Assembly (NCBI GenBank): GCA_029961745.1
Contig: CP124680.1
Coordinates: 4,402,001-4,466,000 of the forward strand
Reading direction: 5' to 3'
DNA length: 64,000 bases
Origin: Nocardioides sp. L-11A
GTDB lineage: Bacteria; Actinomycetota; Actinomycetes; Propionibacteriales; Nocardioidaceae
Position numbers and translations under genes: made by a program. How positions within the stretch are numbered: the stretch's first letter is position 1; every line of letters starts with the position of its first letter. This document shows, piece by piece, positions 1-7,912 of this stretch. The notes beneath the pieces are model-generated. The model saw only the letters and a program-made list of their open reading frames with translations. It was not told the origin of the DNA and did no database searches.

Positions 1-3
1 TGG

Positions 4-453
4 TCAGTCGGCCTCGGCGAGGCGCTGCAGGATCGGGGCCGCGCGGCGCAGGACGTCGCGCTCCTCCGGGGTCAGGTCGTTGAGGCGGCGCGAGAGCCAG
101 CGGTCGCGGCGGGCGACGTCGGCGGCGACGACGGCGCGCCCGGCGTCCGTGATGCGTACGACGACCTGTCGGCCGTCGCTGGGATGCGGGCACCGCTCGA
201 CGAGCTCGACGTCGGCGAGCGCGGTGACCGTGCGGGTCATGCTCGGCGGCTGCACCTGCTCGCGCGCGGCGAGCGCGCCGACGGTCAGGTCGCCCTGCCG
301 GCCGAGGGCGTAGAGCACCGCCATCGCCGACACGCTCAGGTCGTTGTCGGGATGCCGCTCGCGCAGCAGCCTCCGGCGCAGGCGCACGACGGCGAAGCGG
401 AGCTCGGTGGCGAGCCCCGCATTGCTGCGCACGTGCTTCTCGAGAGTCGGCAT
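4..453 (-). CDS. MarR family transcriptional regulator
   Basis: Winged-helix regulator of 149 residues, the usual MarR length. The recognition region (LTVGALAAREQVQPPSMTRTVTALADVELVERC) is followed by the wing DGRQVVVRITDAGR. I place the start at the ATG at 453 (MPTLEKHV) rather than the in-frame ATG at 471. A TATGCT box (460-465, minus strand) lies exactly 6 nt upstream of the 453 start, as in leaderless actinobacterial promoters. An inverted repeat GTTAGC-N16-GCTAAC (457-484) overlaps that promoter and would suit autoregulation. The gene is divergent from the DUF2530/methyltransferase pair. The ligand is unknown. Confidence 0.85.
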   Translation of the reverse strand: MPTLEKHVRSNAGLATELRFAVVRLRRRLLRERHPDNDLSVSAMAVLYALGRQGDLTVGALAAREQVQPPSMTRTVTALADVELVERCPHPSDGRQVVVRITDAGRAVVAADVARRDRWLSRRLNDLTPEERDVLRRAAPILQRLAEAD

Positions 454-456
454 ATC

Positions 457-484
457 GTTAGCATAAGTCATTACCTCGGCTAAC
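457..484. promoter_or_regulatory. Inverted repeat over the marR promoter
   Basis: GTTAGC (457-462) and GCTAAC (479-484) form an inverted repeat around the minus-strand TATGCT -10 box at 460-465. Likely operator of the adjacent MarR protein, inferred from position and symmetry. Confidence 0.5.
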
Positions 485-498
485 TATTCCGCGAGCGG

Positions 499-504
499 TA
501 GCAT
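499..504 (+). promoter_or_regulatory. -10 box of a leaderless promoter (DUF2530 gene)
   Basis: TAGCAT lies 6 nt before the GTG at 511, so the transcript would begin at or next to the start codon. No Shine-Dalgarno sequence is seen, which fits a leaderless mRNA. Confidence 0.5.
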
Positions 505-510
505 GACCTC

Positions 511-804
511 GTGGAGCTCCGCGACGACCAGCCGACCCAGCACGAGATCGGCAGCCGGACCTACCTCATCGCGCCCGTCGAGCCGCTCGACGTCGACGGC
601 GTCCGGACCGTCCAGGTCGGCACCGCGCTCTTCCTCGTCGCCTTCGTCGGCCTGCTGCCGTTCTACGGTCGCCTCGAGGAGGACGGCCGCACCTGGCTGC
701 TGTGGATGTGCCTGACCGGCGTCGGGCTCGGCCTGCTCGGCACGGAGTACTGCAAGCGACGCCGCCAGGCCCGCGCCGAGCGCGACCACGACGCCCATGA
801 GTGA
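511..804 (+). CDS. DUF2530 family membrane protein
   Basis: 97 residues. An N-terminal cytoplasmic segment is followed by two hydrophobic helices (about residues 38-55 and 63-82), then a basic tail (CKRRRQARAERDHD). This matches the small actinobacterial DUF2530 family; no biochemical function is known to me. The GTG start is supported by a TANNNT box 6 nt upstream. The last 8 nt overlap the start of the methyltransferase gene, so the two are probably translationally coupled. Confidence 0.8.
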   Translation: MELRDDQPTQHEIGSRTYLIAPVEPLDVDGVRTVQVGTALFLVAFVGLLPFYGRLEEDGRTWLLWMCLTGVGLGLLGTEYCKRRRQARAERDHDAHE

Positions 805-1426
805 GCCCACCGCGCTGCCGCCGACCCGCTGGGCCCTCGGCGGGCCCCGCAACGGCGGCTACGGCGACCGGTTCGCCCAGCTCATCGCCGAGGGGGCCGA
901 CGTGGTCGGTGAGGCACGGCTGGCCGACACCCTGGTCCCCCGCGGCGCGGCGATCCTCGACGCCGGCTCCGGCATGGGCCGGATCGGCGCCCACCTCCGC
1001 GCCCTCGGGCACCGGGTCACCGCCGCCGAGCCCGACCCCACCCTCGTCGAGCAGTCCCGGCGCACCTACCCGGACCTGCCGGTGCTCCCCCTGGAGATCC
1101 TCGCGCTGACACCCGACGCGCTGGCCACGGCCGCCGCACCCCCGTCGTACGACCTCGTGGTCTGCGTGGGCAACGTGCTCACCTTCGTCGCCGAGGGCAC
1201 CGAGGTCGCCGTCCTGGAACGCCTCGGCTCGCTGCTCGCCCCCGGCGGTCGGATCCTGGTCGGCTTCCACCTGCAGCAGGGGCCGAGCACGGCGCGGGTG
1301 TACGCGCCCGACGAGTTCCTCGCCGACGTCGACGCAGCCGGGCTCGTCGTCCAGCACCGCTTCGGCGGCTACGACCTGCGCCCGGTCGACGATCTCTACT
1401 CGGTCGCCATCCTCAGCCGGGCCTGA
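797..1426 (+). CDS. Class I SAM-dependent methyltransferase
   Basis: 209 residues. The Rossmann-type SAM-binding motif is visible as ILDAGSGMGRIGAHL (motif I), with the acidic residue ending strand 2 in VTAAEPDP and a motif IV-like YDLVVCVGNVLTF. No substrate-recognition domain is recognisable, so the target (small molecule, RNA or protein) is open. It overlaps the upstream DUF2530 gene by 8 nt and is followed by the palindromic repeat element, which separates it from the convergent DUF3027 gene. Confidence 0.85.
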   Translation: MSEPTALPPTRWALGGPRNGGYGDRFAQLIAEGADVVGEARLADTLVPRGAAILDAGSGMGRIGAHLRALGHRVTAAEPDPTLVEQSRRTYPDLPVLPLEILALTPDALATAAAPPSYDLVVCVGNVLTFVAEGTEVAVLERLGSLLAPGGRILVGFHLQQGPSTARVYAPDEFLADVDAAGLVVQHRFGGYDLRPVDDLYSVAILSRA

Positions 1427-1440
1427 ACGGGCGACCACGC

Positions 1441-1635
1441 TTGTAACTAAGGGTTACAGCACGAAAACCGGTGCAACAACGCCCGGGCAGTGGTCGTAGC
1501 GCCCGGGTAGATGACCCCACGGTGTCGGTCGGCCCATGGGAGCGTCGGCGGACGACCGAGCGCGTCTACCCGGGTGCTGTTGTTACTACCCGGGCGTTGT
1601 TGCACCGAAAAACGTGCTGTAACCCTTAGTTACAA
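1441..1635. repeat. Palindromic repeat element, copy 1
   Basis: A 195-bp non-coding element bounded by perfect 23-bp inverted termini at 1441-1463 and 1613-1635. Each terminus contains its own small palindrome, TGTAAC-N5-GTTACA. Inside, the arms pair again (1469-1487 with the complement near 1588-1606) through GGTGCAACAACGCCCGGG, followed by a further CCCGGGTAGA block. Arms are built from roughly 20-bp units centred on CCCGGG. It lies between convergent genes, so it could act as a bidirectional terminator. A second copy with the same ends but different internal units is at 29565-29769. I see no coding capacity or transposase. Confidence 0.85.
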
Positions 1636-1649
1636 GGACCGGCGGCGGC

Positions 1650-2444
1650 TCAGAAGGTCTCGAGGTCGTCGAGGGAGATCGTGTCGATGACCGGCGGGGC
1701 GGGCGGCTGGGGCTGCTGGCGCTTGCTGAGCCGCACCTCGGAGTGTCCGCCGCAGCCGTGCTGGTGCGCGACCACCCGGCCGTCGTCGTTGGCGTCGCCG
1801 TTGGCACACACGCCGAACAGCTCCGACAGCGGGCCGGCGAGCCGGACCAGGAAGCCGCAGGAGTGGCAGTGGTGCGGCGCGGACTTGGCGATGGGGGCGT
1901 CGGGACCGGCGGCGCCGTCGTACCAGCGCTCGGCGGCGGCGTCGCGGCCCTCGGGCGAGAGCACCCGGACCCGGCCGAGCCCGAGGTCCTTGGCGACCTG
2001 GCGGATCTGCGCCTTGTCGTCGGTGTCGAGCGGGTCGTCGCCGAAGGAGTACGTCGGCACGAGGCGCGGGTCGTCGTCGGAGACGGGGAGCAGGTCGCCG
2101 GGCGACATGTCGCCGGGCTGGAGGCGCTCGCGGTAGGGCACCCAGGCGGGCGCGACGATGGCATCGGAGCCGGGGAGGAGCACGACCTCGACCACGGTGA
2201 CCTTGCGCTGACGCGAGGCCCGGGTGAGCGTGACCGCCCACTGCCAGCCGCGATAGCCCTTGCGGGTGCAGTCGAACAGGTGGGTGACGACCCGCAGCCC
2301 GTCGACCTGGTGGCCGAGGTGGTCGCCGACGTCGGAGGTGTCGACCTCCTCGAGCAGCGCCGCGCGCGCCGCGTCGATCGCGTCGGCGGTGGCGGCGTCG
2401 GTCAGCTTGCGCTCGAGGGTGGACACGGGCACAGCATCCCCCAT
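1650..2444 (-). CDS. DUF3027 family protein
   Basis: About 264 residues from the ATG at 2444; GTG codons at 2432 and 2426 are alternative starts. The body matches actinobacterial DUF3027 proteins: an N-terminal helix (LERKLTDAATADAIDAARAALLEEV), a central region with GWQWAVTL, and a C-terminal part with CHSCGFLV and GVCANGDANDDGRVV that may bind metal. Function is unknown. It is divergent from the MFS transporter gene with 45 nt between the starts. Confidence 0.75.
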   Translation of the reverse strand: MGDAVPVSTLERKLTDAATADAIDAARAALLEEVDTSDVGDHLGHQVDGLRVVTHLFDCTRKGYRGWQWAVTLTRASRQRKVTVVEVVLLPGSDAIVAPAWVPYRERLQPGDMSPGDLLPVSDDDPRLVPTYSFGDDPLDTDDKAQIRQVAKDLGLGRVRVLSPEGRDAAAERWYDGAAGPDAPIAKSAPHHCHSCGFLVRLAGPLSELFGVCANGDANDDGRVVAHQHGCGGHSEVRLSKRQQPQPPAPPVIDTISLDDLETF

Positions 2445-2489
2445 CGTGGCGACGCTCGTCACGTCGGGGGCAACAGGCAAGATAGGAGG

Positions 2490-3917
2490 GTGAGCACCGA
2501 CGGCCCGGACCTGAGCCCCCCTCCGGAGCGCGGCCCCATCGGGGAGGCGCCGACCGAGACCGGCTCGGTGCGCGCGGCCAAGGCGACCGCGCGCGGCGTG
2601 AAGGGCTTCGCCCGGGTCACCGGGCGCGCGAGCAAGGCAACCGTGCGCACGGCCCGCAAGGCCGCCGGCGCCCAGGGGGCCGAGCGCTCCGGCCTCAACC
2701 GGCTCATCGAGCTGCACGCCGCCAACGCAGCCGGCGACTCGGCGTTCGCGATCGCCCTGGCCGGCACCGTCTTCTTCGCCGGCGCCACCAGCGGGCAGCG
2801 CGGCCCGGTGCTGCTCTTCCTCGGCCTCACCATGGTCCCGTTCGCGATCGTGGCGCCGCTGATCGGGCCCTTCCTCGACCGGTTCAGCCACGGCCGGCGC
2901 TGGGCCATCGGAGCCACCTTCGCGCTGCGCGCCTTCCTGTGCTGGGTGCTGGCCGGGACCCTCAGCGACGGCTCCCCCTGGTTCTACGTCGCCGCGCTCG
3001 GCGTGCTCGTCTCGTCCAAGGCGTACGGCGTCGCGAAGGCCGCGGCGGTCCCCCGCCTGGTCCCCCAGGAGATCACCCTGGTGAAGGCCAACGGTCGGGT
3101 GGCGCTCGCCGGCGTGGTCGGCGCCTGCGCCTCGGCCCCGCTCGCGGGCGCGGCGTACTGGATCGGCCCGGAGTGGGCCTGCCGCTACGCCTTCGTGGTG
3201 TTCACGGTGGGCACGATCGCGGCGATCCTGCTGCCGGGCAAGATCGACTCCTCCGCGGGCGAGGAGTCGATCGACGGGCCGCGCGGCGCCGGGCGCCGCG
3301 GCGGACTGCCGCCGCGGGTGGCCTTCGCACTGCGCGCCAACTGCGGGCCCCGCCTGCTGTCCGGCTTCCTCACCATGTTCATGACGTTCGTGCTGATGAC
3401 CGAGCCGCTCGACGGGTGGGAGAGCAAGACCAAGGCGACGCTGTCGGTCGGCCTGGTCGTCGGCGCCGCCGGTCTCGGCAACACCGTCGGCATCCTCGTC
3501 GCCTCGCTCGCCCGCAGGATCAACCCGGCGGCGATGGTGGTCATCGCCCTGCTCGCCGACATCGTCGCGCTCGTCGTGGCGACCCTCTTCTTCAGCCTGA
3601 TCCCGCTGGTGCTGCTGGGCCTGACCGTCGGCCTCATGCAGTATCTCGCCAAGGTCTCGCTCGACTCGACCATCCAGTCCGGCGTGCCCGTGCGCGCGCA
3701 CGCGAGCGCCTTCGCCAAGGGCGACACCACCCTGCAGCTGGCGTGGGTGGTCGGCGGCTTCCTCGGCGTGGTCCTGTCCTACCCCGCGGTCAACGGGATC
3801 GGACTGGGCTTCGCCGCCGTCCTGCTGACCGCCTGGGCGGTCTTCGTGCTGCGGACCAGCCCGTCGCGCCGCGAGCGGAACCGGCCCGGTGACCCGGTCG
3901 GCGCCGCCCGCGGCTGA
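2490..3917 (+). CDS. Major facilitator superfamily transporter
   Basis: 475 residues. A basic, non-membrane N-terminus of about 75 residues precedes roughly 12 hydrophobic segments (for example VLLFLGLTMVPFAIVAPLIG and ATLSVGLVVGAAGLGNTVG). The motif FLDRFSHGRRW after helix 2 resembles the MFS loop motif. The GTG start at 2490 directly abuts an AGGAGG (2484-2489), too close for normal use, so initiation may be leaderless or slightly downstream. The substrate cannot be told from sequence. Confidence 0.8.
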   Translation: MSTDGPDLSPPPERGPIGEAPTETGSVRAAKATARGVKGFARVTGRASKATVRTARKAAGAQGAERSGLNRLIELHAANAAGDSAFAIALAGTVFFAGATSGQRGPVLLFLGLTMVPFAIVAPLIGPFLDRFSHGRRWAIGATFALRAFLCWVLAGTLSDGSPWFYVAALGVLVSSKAYGVAKAAAVPRLVPQEITLVKANGRVALAGVVGACASAPLAGAAYWIGPEWACRYAFVVFTVGTIAAILLPGKIDSSAGEESIDGPRGAGRRGGLPPRVAFALRANCGPRLLSGFLTMFMTFVLMTEPLDGWESKTKATLSVGLVVGAAGLGNTVGILVASLARRINPAAMVVIALLADIVALVVATLFFSLIPLVLLGLTVGLMQYLAKVSLDSTIQSGVPVRAHASAFAKGDTTLQLAWVVGGFLGVVLSYPAVNGIGLGFAAVLLTAWAVFVLRTSPSRRERNRPGDPVGAARG

Positions 3918-3920
3918 GCG

Positions 3921-4316
3921 CTACGACTCCAGCTCGTCGGCCAGCGCGCGCAGCAGCTTGGCCACCGGCTGCGCCGTACGGCGGTCGGGGTGGCGGCCGT
4001 GCCGGTAGGCCTCGCCGACGCCGTCGAGCACGCGGATCAGGTCCTCGACGATCGGGACCATCTCCTCGGGCTTCTTGCGCTTGGCCTGCTGCTGGTTGCG
4101 CGCGACCGAGGTGGGCGCGTCCAGGATGCGCACCTGGAGGGCCTGCTCGCCGCGCCGGCCCTGGGCGATGCCGAACTCGACCCGGGTGCCCGCCTTGAGG
4201 GTGGTCACGCCGTCGGGCAGCGCATCGGCGCGGACGTAGACGTCCTCCCCGCCCTGCTGGGAGAGGAAGCCGAAGCCCTTCTCCGCGTCGTACCACTTCA
4301 CCTTGCCAGTCGGCAC
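3921..4316 (-). CDS. Cold-shock-domain protein with C-terminal extension
   Basis: 131 residues. Residues 1-65 form a cold-shock domain ([19 protein letters not shown], then [10 protein letters not shown]), with the RNP1-like aromatic cluster KGFGF and RNP2-like VYVRA present. It binds single-stranded nucleic acid by family. The following basic linker ([10 protein letters not shown]) and helical tail make it about twice the size of classical Csp proteins. GTG at 4316 gives the standard family N-terminus; GTG at 4328 is an alternative. A palindrome in the probable 5' leader may be relevant to control. Confidence 0.85.
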   Translation of the reverse strand: MPTGKVKWYDAEKGFGFLSQQGGEDVYVRADALPDGVTTLKAGTRVEFGIAQGRRGEQALQVRILDAPTSVARNQQQAKRKKPEEMVPIVEDLIRVLDGVGEAYRHGRHPDRRTAQPVAKLLRALADELES

Positions 4317-4345
4317 GGCTCGGCCCACCCTCTCCTCATCCCGGC

Positions 4346-4380
4346 GTGCGCCCGGTCGGGCGCACGAACCGCACATCGTA
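4346..4380 (-). promoter_or_regulatory. Probable csp promoter and 5'-leader hairpin
   Basis: On the minus strand TACGAT (complement of 4375-4380) is a plausible -10 box giving a leader of about 50 nt. The leader contains a perfect 9-bp-arm hairpin, GTGCGCCCG-GT-CGGGCGCAC (4346-4365). Structured leaders are known for cold-shock genes; a role here is inference. Confidence 0.45.
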
Positions 4381-4400
4381 GGACATACGGTGTCGGCCTC

Positions 4401-4406
4401 TATTCT
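4401..4406 (+). promoter_or_regulatory. -10 box of a leaderless promoter (GNAT gene)
   Basis: TATTCT ends 7 nt before the GTG at 4414, with no Shine-Dalgarno sequence between. This decides the start of the acetyltransferase over an upstream in-frame ATG. Confidence 0.6.
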
Positions 4407-4413
4407 CACGATC

Positions 4414-5013
4414 GTGGCAACCGAATTGATCCCGCCCGCGCTGCCGGCGCCACTCCTCCCGGTCCGGACCGAGCGCCTGATGCTGCGTGCCGTGCTGCCC
4501 TCGGACGGCGCGGCGATCGGCGCGTACTGCGCGAGCCCCGAGGTCACCCGATACCTGCCGTTCGGGCCGCTCGACGCCGAGGGCCTGCGGGAGCGGATGG
4601 AGCGGATGGTCGCGGGCACCGCCCCGTCGGTGCCCGGCGAGATGCTGTCGCTGGCCGTCGAGCACGAGGGCGTGCTCGTCGGCGACCTGATGCTGCGCCT
4701 GGCCGCCCGACACGGTCCGCAGGACCCACCGGCCATCGGGGAGCTGGGCTGGGTCTTCGCGCCGGAGTACGCCGGTCGCGGGTTCGCGACCGAGTCGGCC
4801 AGGGCACTGGTCGACCTGGCGTTCACGCACTATCCGCTGCACCGACTGATGGCGCAGCTCGACCCCCGCAACCTCCCCTCCGCCCGGGTGTGCGAGCGGC
4901 TGGGGATGCGGCACGAGGCGCACACCCGCGAGGACTTCGCCGAGCAGGACGGCACCTGGGGCGACACCGCGGTCTACGGGCTGCTGCGCCGCGAGTGGGA
5001 GGCACGGAGGTGA
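4414..5013 (+). CDS. GNAT family N-acetyltransferase (RimJ/RimL type)
   Basis: 199 residues. Features of the RimJ/RimL-like GNAT group: [18 protein letters not shown] at the N-terminus, the beta4 and acetyl-CoA loop [18 protein letters not shown] (Q/R-x-x-G-x-G/A type), and C-terminal [14 protein letters not shown]. It would acetylate a primary amine; the acceptor is unknown. The start is set by the leaderless promoter at 4401-4406. Divergent from the cold-shock gene. Confidence 0.85.
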   Translation: MATELIPPALPAPLLPVRTERLMLRAVLPSDGAAIGAYCASPEVTRYLPFGPLDAEGLRERMERMVAGTAPSVPGEMLSLAVEHEGVLVGDLMLRLAARHGPQDPPAIGELGWVFAPEYAGRGFATESARALVDLAFTHYPLHRLMAQLDPRNLPSARVCERLGMRHEAHTREDFAEQDGTWGDTAVYGLLRREWEARR

Positions 5014-5162
5014 CGCCCGAGCTGTCCGACCGTCCGCGCTGCCTCGGCCGACAGCGTGGCGGACGGCGGCGAAGCCGCACCGAGAGGAAGCCCGCGGGGC
5101 GAGCGAAGCGAGGCCCCGGGCGGCGAACTCGGTATCCGACACGCTCGGCCCAACAACACAGC
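5014..5162. terminator. Convergent intergenic region with imperfect palindromes
   Basis: 149 bp between the plus-strand GNAT gene and the minus-strand FHA fragment. CCGTCCG...CGGACGG forms one imperfect stem. ACCGAG...CTCGGT encloses GC-rich complementary blocks around GCGAGCGAAGCGAG. Probably a bidirectional terminator; there is no clear U-tract. Confidence 0.4.
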
Positions 5163-5663
5163 TCAACCCTCGCGCTCGACCCGCATGGTGCGGTCGCCGA
5201 AGCGGACCTCGTCACCCGCGAGCAGCGTGCTGGGGCGCCCGGGTGACAGCGAGCGGGACATCCCCTTGCGGATGACGTAGGAGCCGTTGGTCGACCCCCG
5301 GTCCATCACCACCAGCGCGCCGTCGGCGGCGACCTGGAACTGGGCGTGGGTCTTCGACAGGGACATGTCCGAGGAGCGCAGCGGGACGACGTGCCGCACC
5401 GGCTCCCCCGGACGGGGCTCCGGCCGGCGGCCGACGAGCGCGAGCCCCTCGACCACGAAGCGCTCCCCCGTGTCGAACTCGACCCGCCACCGGACCGTCT
5501 CCGGGCTGGGCGCGACCGCCGGCTCGTCGCCGGGGGCCGGACGGACCCGGGTCTGCTCGACCGGTGGGCGTACGGCTGCCGGGGCTGCCGGGGCTGGGGT
5601 CGGGGCCGCCGGTGCGGCGGGGGTCACCGGCGCCGGTGCGGCGGGGGTCACCGGCGCCGGTGC
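5163..5663 (-). pseudogene. FHA-domain half of a frameshifted RDD-FHA gene
   Basis: 166 codons in the frame that carries an FHA domain: EGLALVGRRPEPRPGE, SSDMSLSKTHAQFQV, VVMDRGSTNGSYV. The FHA phosphothreonine-binding residues are present (GR, S-x-x-H, S-T-N-G). There is no start codon with ribosome-binding signal for this half. It reads on from the RDD protein after a one-base shift near 5664, in Pro/Ala-rich linker DNA containing a 24-bp tandem repeat (5609-5656). Either the gene is broken in this strain, the shift is programmed, or it is a sequence error. Confidence 0.7.
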
Positions 5664-5664
5664 G
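5609..5664. repeat. 24-bp tandem repeat in the RDD-FHA linker
   Basis: CCGGTGCGGCGGGGGTCACC-GGCG occurs twice (5609-5632 and 5633-5656), followed by the first 8 bases of a third unit. The unit is in frame and encodes a Pro/Ala/Val/Thr octapeptide in the FHA frame. The reading frame breaks where the third unit ends. Confidence 0.8.
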
Positions 5665-6349
5665 CGGCGGCCGGGACGACCGGCGGCGTCGGGGCAGGCC
5701 TCGAGGCAGGCGTCGGGACGGGCGTCGACGTGGGTGTGGGGACGGACGTCGACGTGGGATCCGGCCTCGCCGTGACCGGACGCTCCTCGACCGGCGACGG
5801 CAGCAGCCGCATGGCGGTGAGGTTGACGATCTGCTGGGGTCGCTCGACCTCCGGGGCCTCCTCGACCTGCTGCGGCCGGACGTCGACGACGAGGGCGTCG
5901 CCGATCCGGTCGTGGAGTCCGCGGCGCTGGCGCGTGGGATCCATGGCCGCCGTCCAGGCGAGGGTGGCCAGGCCGAGGCAGGCGGTCGGCAGCCCGGCGA
6001 CGCCGAGCACCAGGGTGCGCAGCAGTCCGGCGCCGACCCCGATCGGCTCGCCCGTCGTACGGCGCACCACCCGCAGACCGGTGGCCGCCTTGCCGGGAGT
6101 CCGGCCGGTCGCGCCGACGAGCACGGCGAGCACCAACCCGACGAGGACCGCCCCACCGACGAAGGTGAGAACGAGGAGCCAGGCGCTGTCGGGGTCGACC
6201 AGCCGCCACACCGCGAACGCCGCCGCGGCGGCCACCGCCCAGCCCAGCACCCGGTCGATGACGGCGGCGGTGAACCGTCGCTCCATCTCCGCCGGGGGCG
6301 AGGAGGCACCGGCGCCGACGGGCGGCGGTGGGCTGGGGACATGCGTCAT
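5648..6349 (-). CDS. RDD family membrane protein (N-terminal half of frameshifted RDD-FHA gene)
   Basis: 233 codons as read. Residues about 20-150 form an RDD domain: MERRFTAAVIDRVLGWAV starts helix 1, and RTPGKAATGLRVV and RRGLHDRIGDALVV are the conserved RDD blocks. A Pro/Thr/Ser-rich linker (TSTSVPTPTSTPVPTP) follows and ends prematurely in AAAHRRR-stop. An FHA domain continues in another frame, so the intact product was probably RDD-linker-FHA. It lies 27 nt downstream of the FHA protein gene, in an operon with the PP2C phosphatase. Confidence 0.75.
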   Translation of the reverse strand: MTHVPSPPPPVGAGASSPPAEMERRFTAAVIDRVLGWAVAAAAAFAVWRLVDPDSAWLLVLTFVGGAVLVGLVLAVLVGATGRTPGKAATGLRVVRRTTGEPIGVGAGLLRTLVLGVAGLPTACLGLATLAWTAAMDPTRQRRGLHDRIGDALVVDVRPQQVEEAPEVERPQQIVNLTAMRLLPSPVEERPVTARPDPTSTSVPTPTSTPVPTPASRPAPTPPVVPAAAHRRR

Positions 6350-6376
6350 GCGGGGCGCTCCGAGTAGCGGGCGGGG

Positions 6377-7912
6377 TCAGGGACGGGTGACCTGGATGGT
6401 GACGCCGTCACCCAGGTTGATGGTCGCACCGGGGATCAGCTGGACGGCGATGCCGGGCTTGAGGTCCTCCGGGCCCAGGCCGGGTTGGACCAGGACCGTG
6501 CCGTTGGTCGAGCCCATGTCGGTGACCACGGCGGTCCCGAGGTCCGCGCCGACGCCCGGCCGGACCTCGATGTGGGTCGAGGAGATCTCGTGGAGCCGGC
6601 TGGGCACGGTGACGAGCGTCGGCTGCTCGGTCGAGGCGAACCGCCGGGCCTCCGGCGCGCGGCCGATGAGGACGGCGCGGTCGACGATGATCGACTGCCC
6701 GTCGGACACCAGCAGCTTCGCGACCGGCTGGGTGACCGGCGGGGCGGCCGGCGTCCCGGGCACGGGCGGCACCAGCGGGGCCGGCGGCTCACCGGCGCCG
6801 GCGACGGTGAAGCCGTCGTGCTCGATCCCCGGTCCCGGCGGCGGCGCGACGCCGCCGACCGGCTCCCAGGAGCCGATCGGGAGCGGCGGGGCGTCGGGGA
6901 CCTCAGGCGCGGGCACGCCCGGCGCGGGCGCAGGGACGCCCGGGACCGGCGCACCCGGCGGCGGGGGCGGCACCCAGGTCGGCGGCGGCGTGGTCGGGGC
7001 CTCGGCGGCGGGGGCGTCCCAGGGCGTCACCCAGCCGTCCGGGGCCGGCTCAGCGGGAGCAGCCGGCTCGGCAGGAGCGGCGCCGAGCGGCTCGTCGACG
7101 CTGTCCATCACCTCGGTCACCGGGCCGTCGTCGAGGTACGCCGCCTCGGTGACCGCGGCCGCGCCCTCGTCGAGGGGGCTCGGCTCGTCGAGCGCGGCGG
7201 CCGGGGCGTCCGCGAACGGTGCCTCCTCGCCCGGAGCTTCCTCGAACGGGGCCGGCTCGGCCAGGGATGGCTCGGCCGAGGACACCGGCTCATCGGCAGC
7301 GAGATGGGCACCGCCCGCGACCGGGAGCACGACCTCGGCAGGCGCCTCGACGGGCGCCCCGGCCGGGACCGCCGGAGCGGCGGGGGCAACCGGGGCCGCG
7401 GGGGCGAGAGCGGGACGGTCGATCCGCCCGACCCGGACCAGGCCGGTGACGATCGGGAGGTCGGCGGCGGGGCCCTGCCCGGCGGCACCGGCGGCACCGT
7501 CGGCGTCGGCGGCGGTGTCGTCGGGCGGAAGGCTGATGCTCAGGGCGGTGACGTCGTCCAGGCTCCGCTCGACCCAGGTGTGGCTCTCGCCGCCGTCGAC
7601 GGTCACGGTCTCGCCGGCGGCGGTGACGGTCGCGACGACGCCGGTGCCGCGCAGCAGGAAGCGGGTCGACCCCTCGCCGGCGTCCACCAGCGCGAAGCCG
7701 GGGATCCGGCTCAGCCCGGAAGCGAGCAGTCCGTCGAGGACGTCGTCGAACCCGGCACCGCCGTCGACCAGGGCCCACAGGCCGACCACCTGGTCCTTCT
7801 GCGACGCCGGCAGCACGATCGCGGCGCCGGTGCCGAAGACCGCGAACCACCCGCCGTCGCGATAGGACCAGGCACCGGTCGTGCGCTCGGCCCCTTGAAT
7901 GCCGTCGGTCAT
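6377..7912 (-). CDS. Large FHA-domain protein
   Basis: 511 residues. The N-terminal part (about 1-150) contains GLWALVDGGAGFDDVLDGLL and RFLLRGTGVVATV but no domain I recognise. The middle, about 150-390, is low-complexity Ala/Pro/Glu-rich. The C-terminal 110 residues form an FHA domain (AVLIGRAPEARRF, LHEISSTHIEVR, VTDMGSTNGTV) that would bind phosphothreonine. The ATG at 7912 overlaps the phosphatase stop by 4 nt (ATGA), so the two are translationally coupled. It probably reads out Ser/Thr kinase/phosphatase signalling; the kinase is not in this window. Confidence 0.8.
   Translation of the reverse strand: MTDGIQGAERTTGAWSYRDGGWFAVFGTGAAIVLPASQKDQVVGLWALVDGGAGFDDVLDGLLASGLSRIPGFALVDAGEGSTRFLLRGTGVVATVTAAGETVTVDGGESHTWVERSLDDVTALSISLPPDDTAADADGAAGAAGQGPAADLPIVTGLVRVGRIDRPALAPAAPVAPAAPAVPAGAPVEAPAEVVLPVAGGAHLAADEPVSSAEPSLAEPAPFEEAPGEEAPFADAPAAALDEPSPLDEGAAAVTEAAYLDDGPVTEVMDSVDEPLGAAPAEPAAPAEPAPDGWVTPWDAPAAEAPTTPPPTWVPPPPPGAPVPGVPAPAPGVPAPEVPDAPPLPIGSWEPVGGVAPPPGPGIEHDGFTVAGAGEPPAPLVPPVPGTPAAPPVTQPVAKLLVSDGQSIIVDRAVLIGRAPEARRFASTEQPTLVTVPSRLHEISSTHIEVRPGVGADLGTAVVTDMGSTNGTVLVQPGLGPEDLKPGIAVQLIPGATINLGDGVTIQVTRP

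Noticed and set aside
1441..1635. Possibility that the repeat element is a MITE or IS fragment
   Set aside because: Inverted ends fit, but no target-site duplication is visible at either copy and the nested paired arms are not typical of MITEs. Kept as an unclassified repeat.
2445..3701. Long minus-strand open frame extending the DUF3027 gene upstream
   Set aside because: The extra part is antisense to the MFS transporter and shows His/Gln/Arg-rich shadow composition; the real start is near 2444.
5346..7865. Long plus-strand open frame opposite the FHA/RDD genes
   Set aside because: Antisense shadow, Ser/Gly/Thr-rich without domains, while the minus strand encodes clear FHA, RDD and PP2C proteins.
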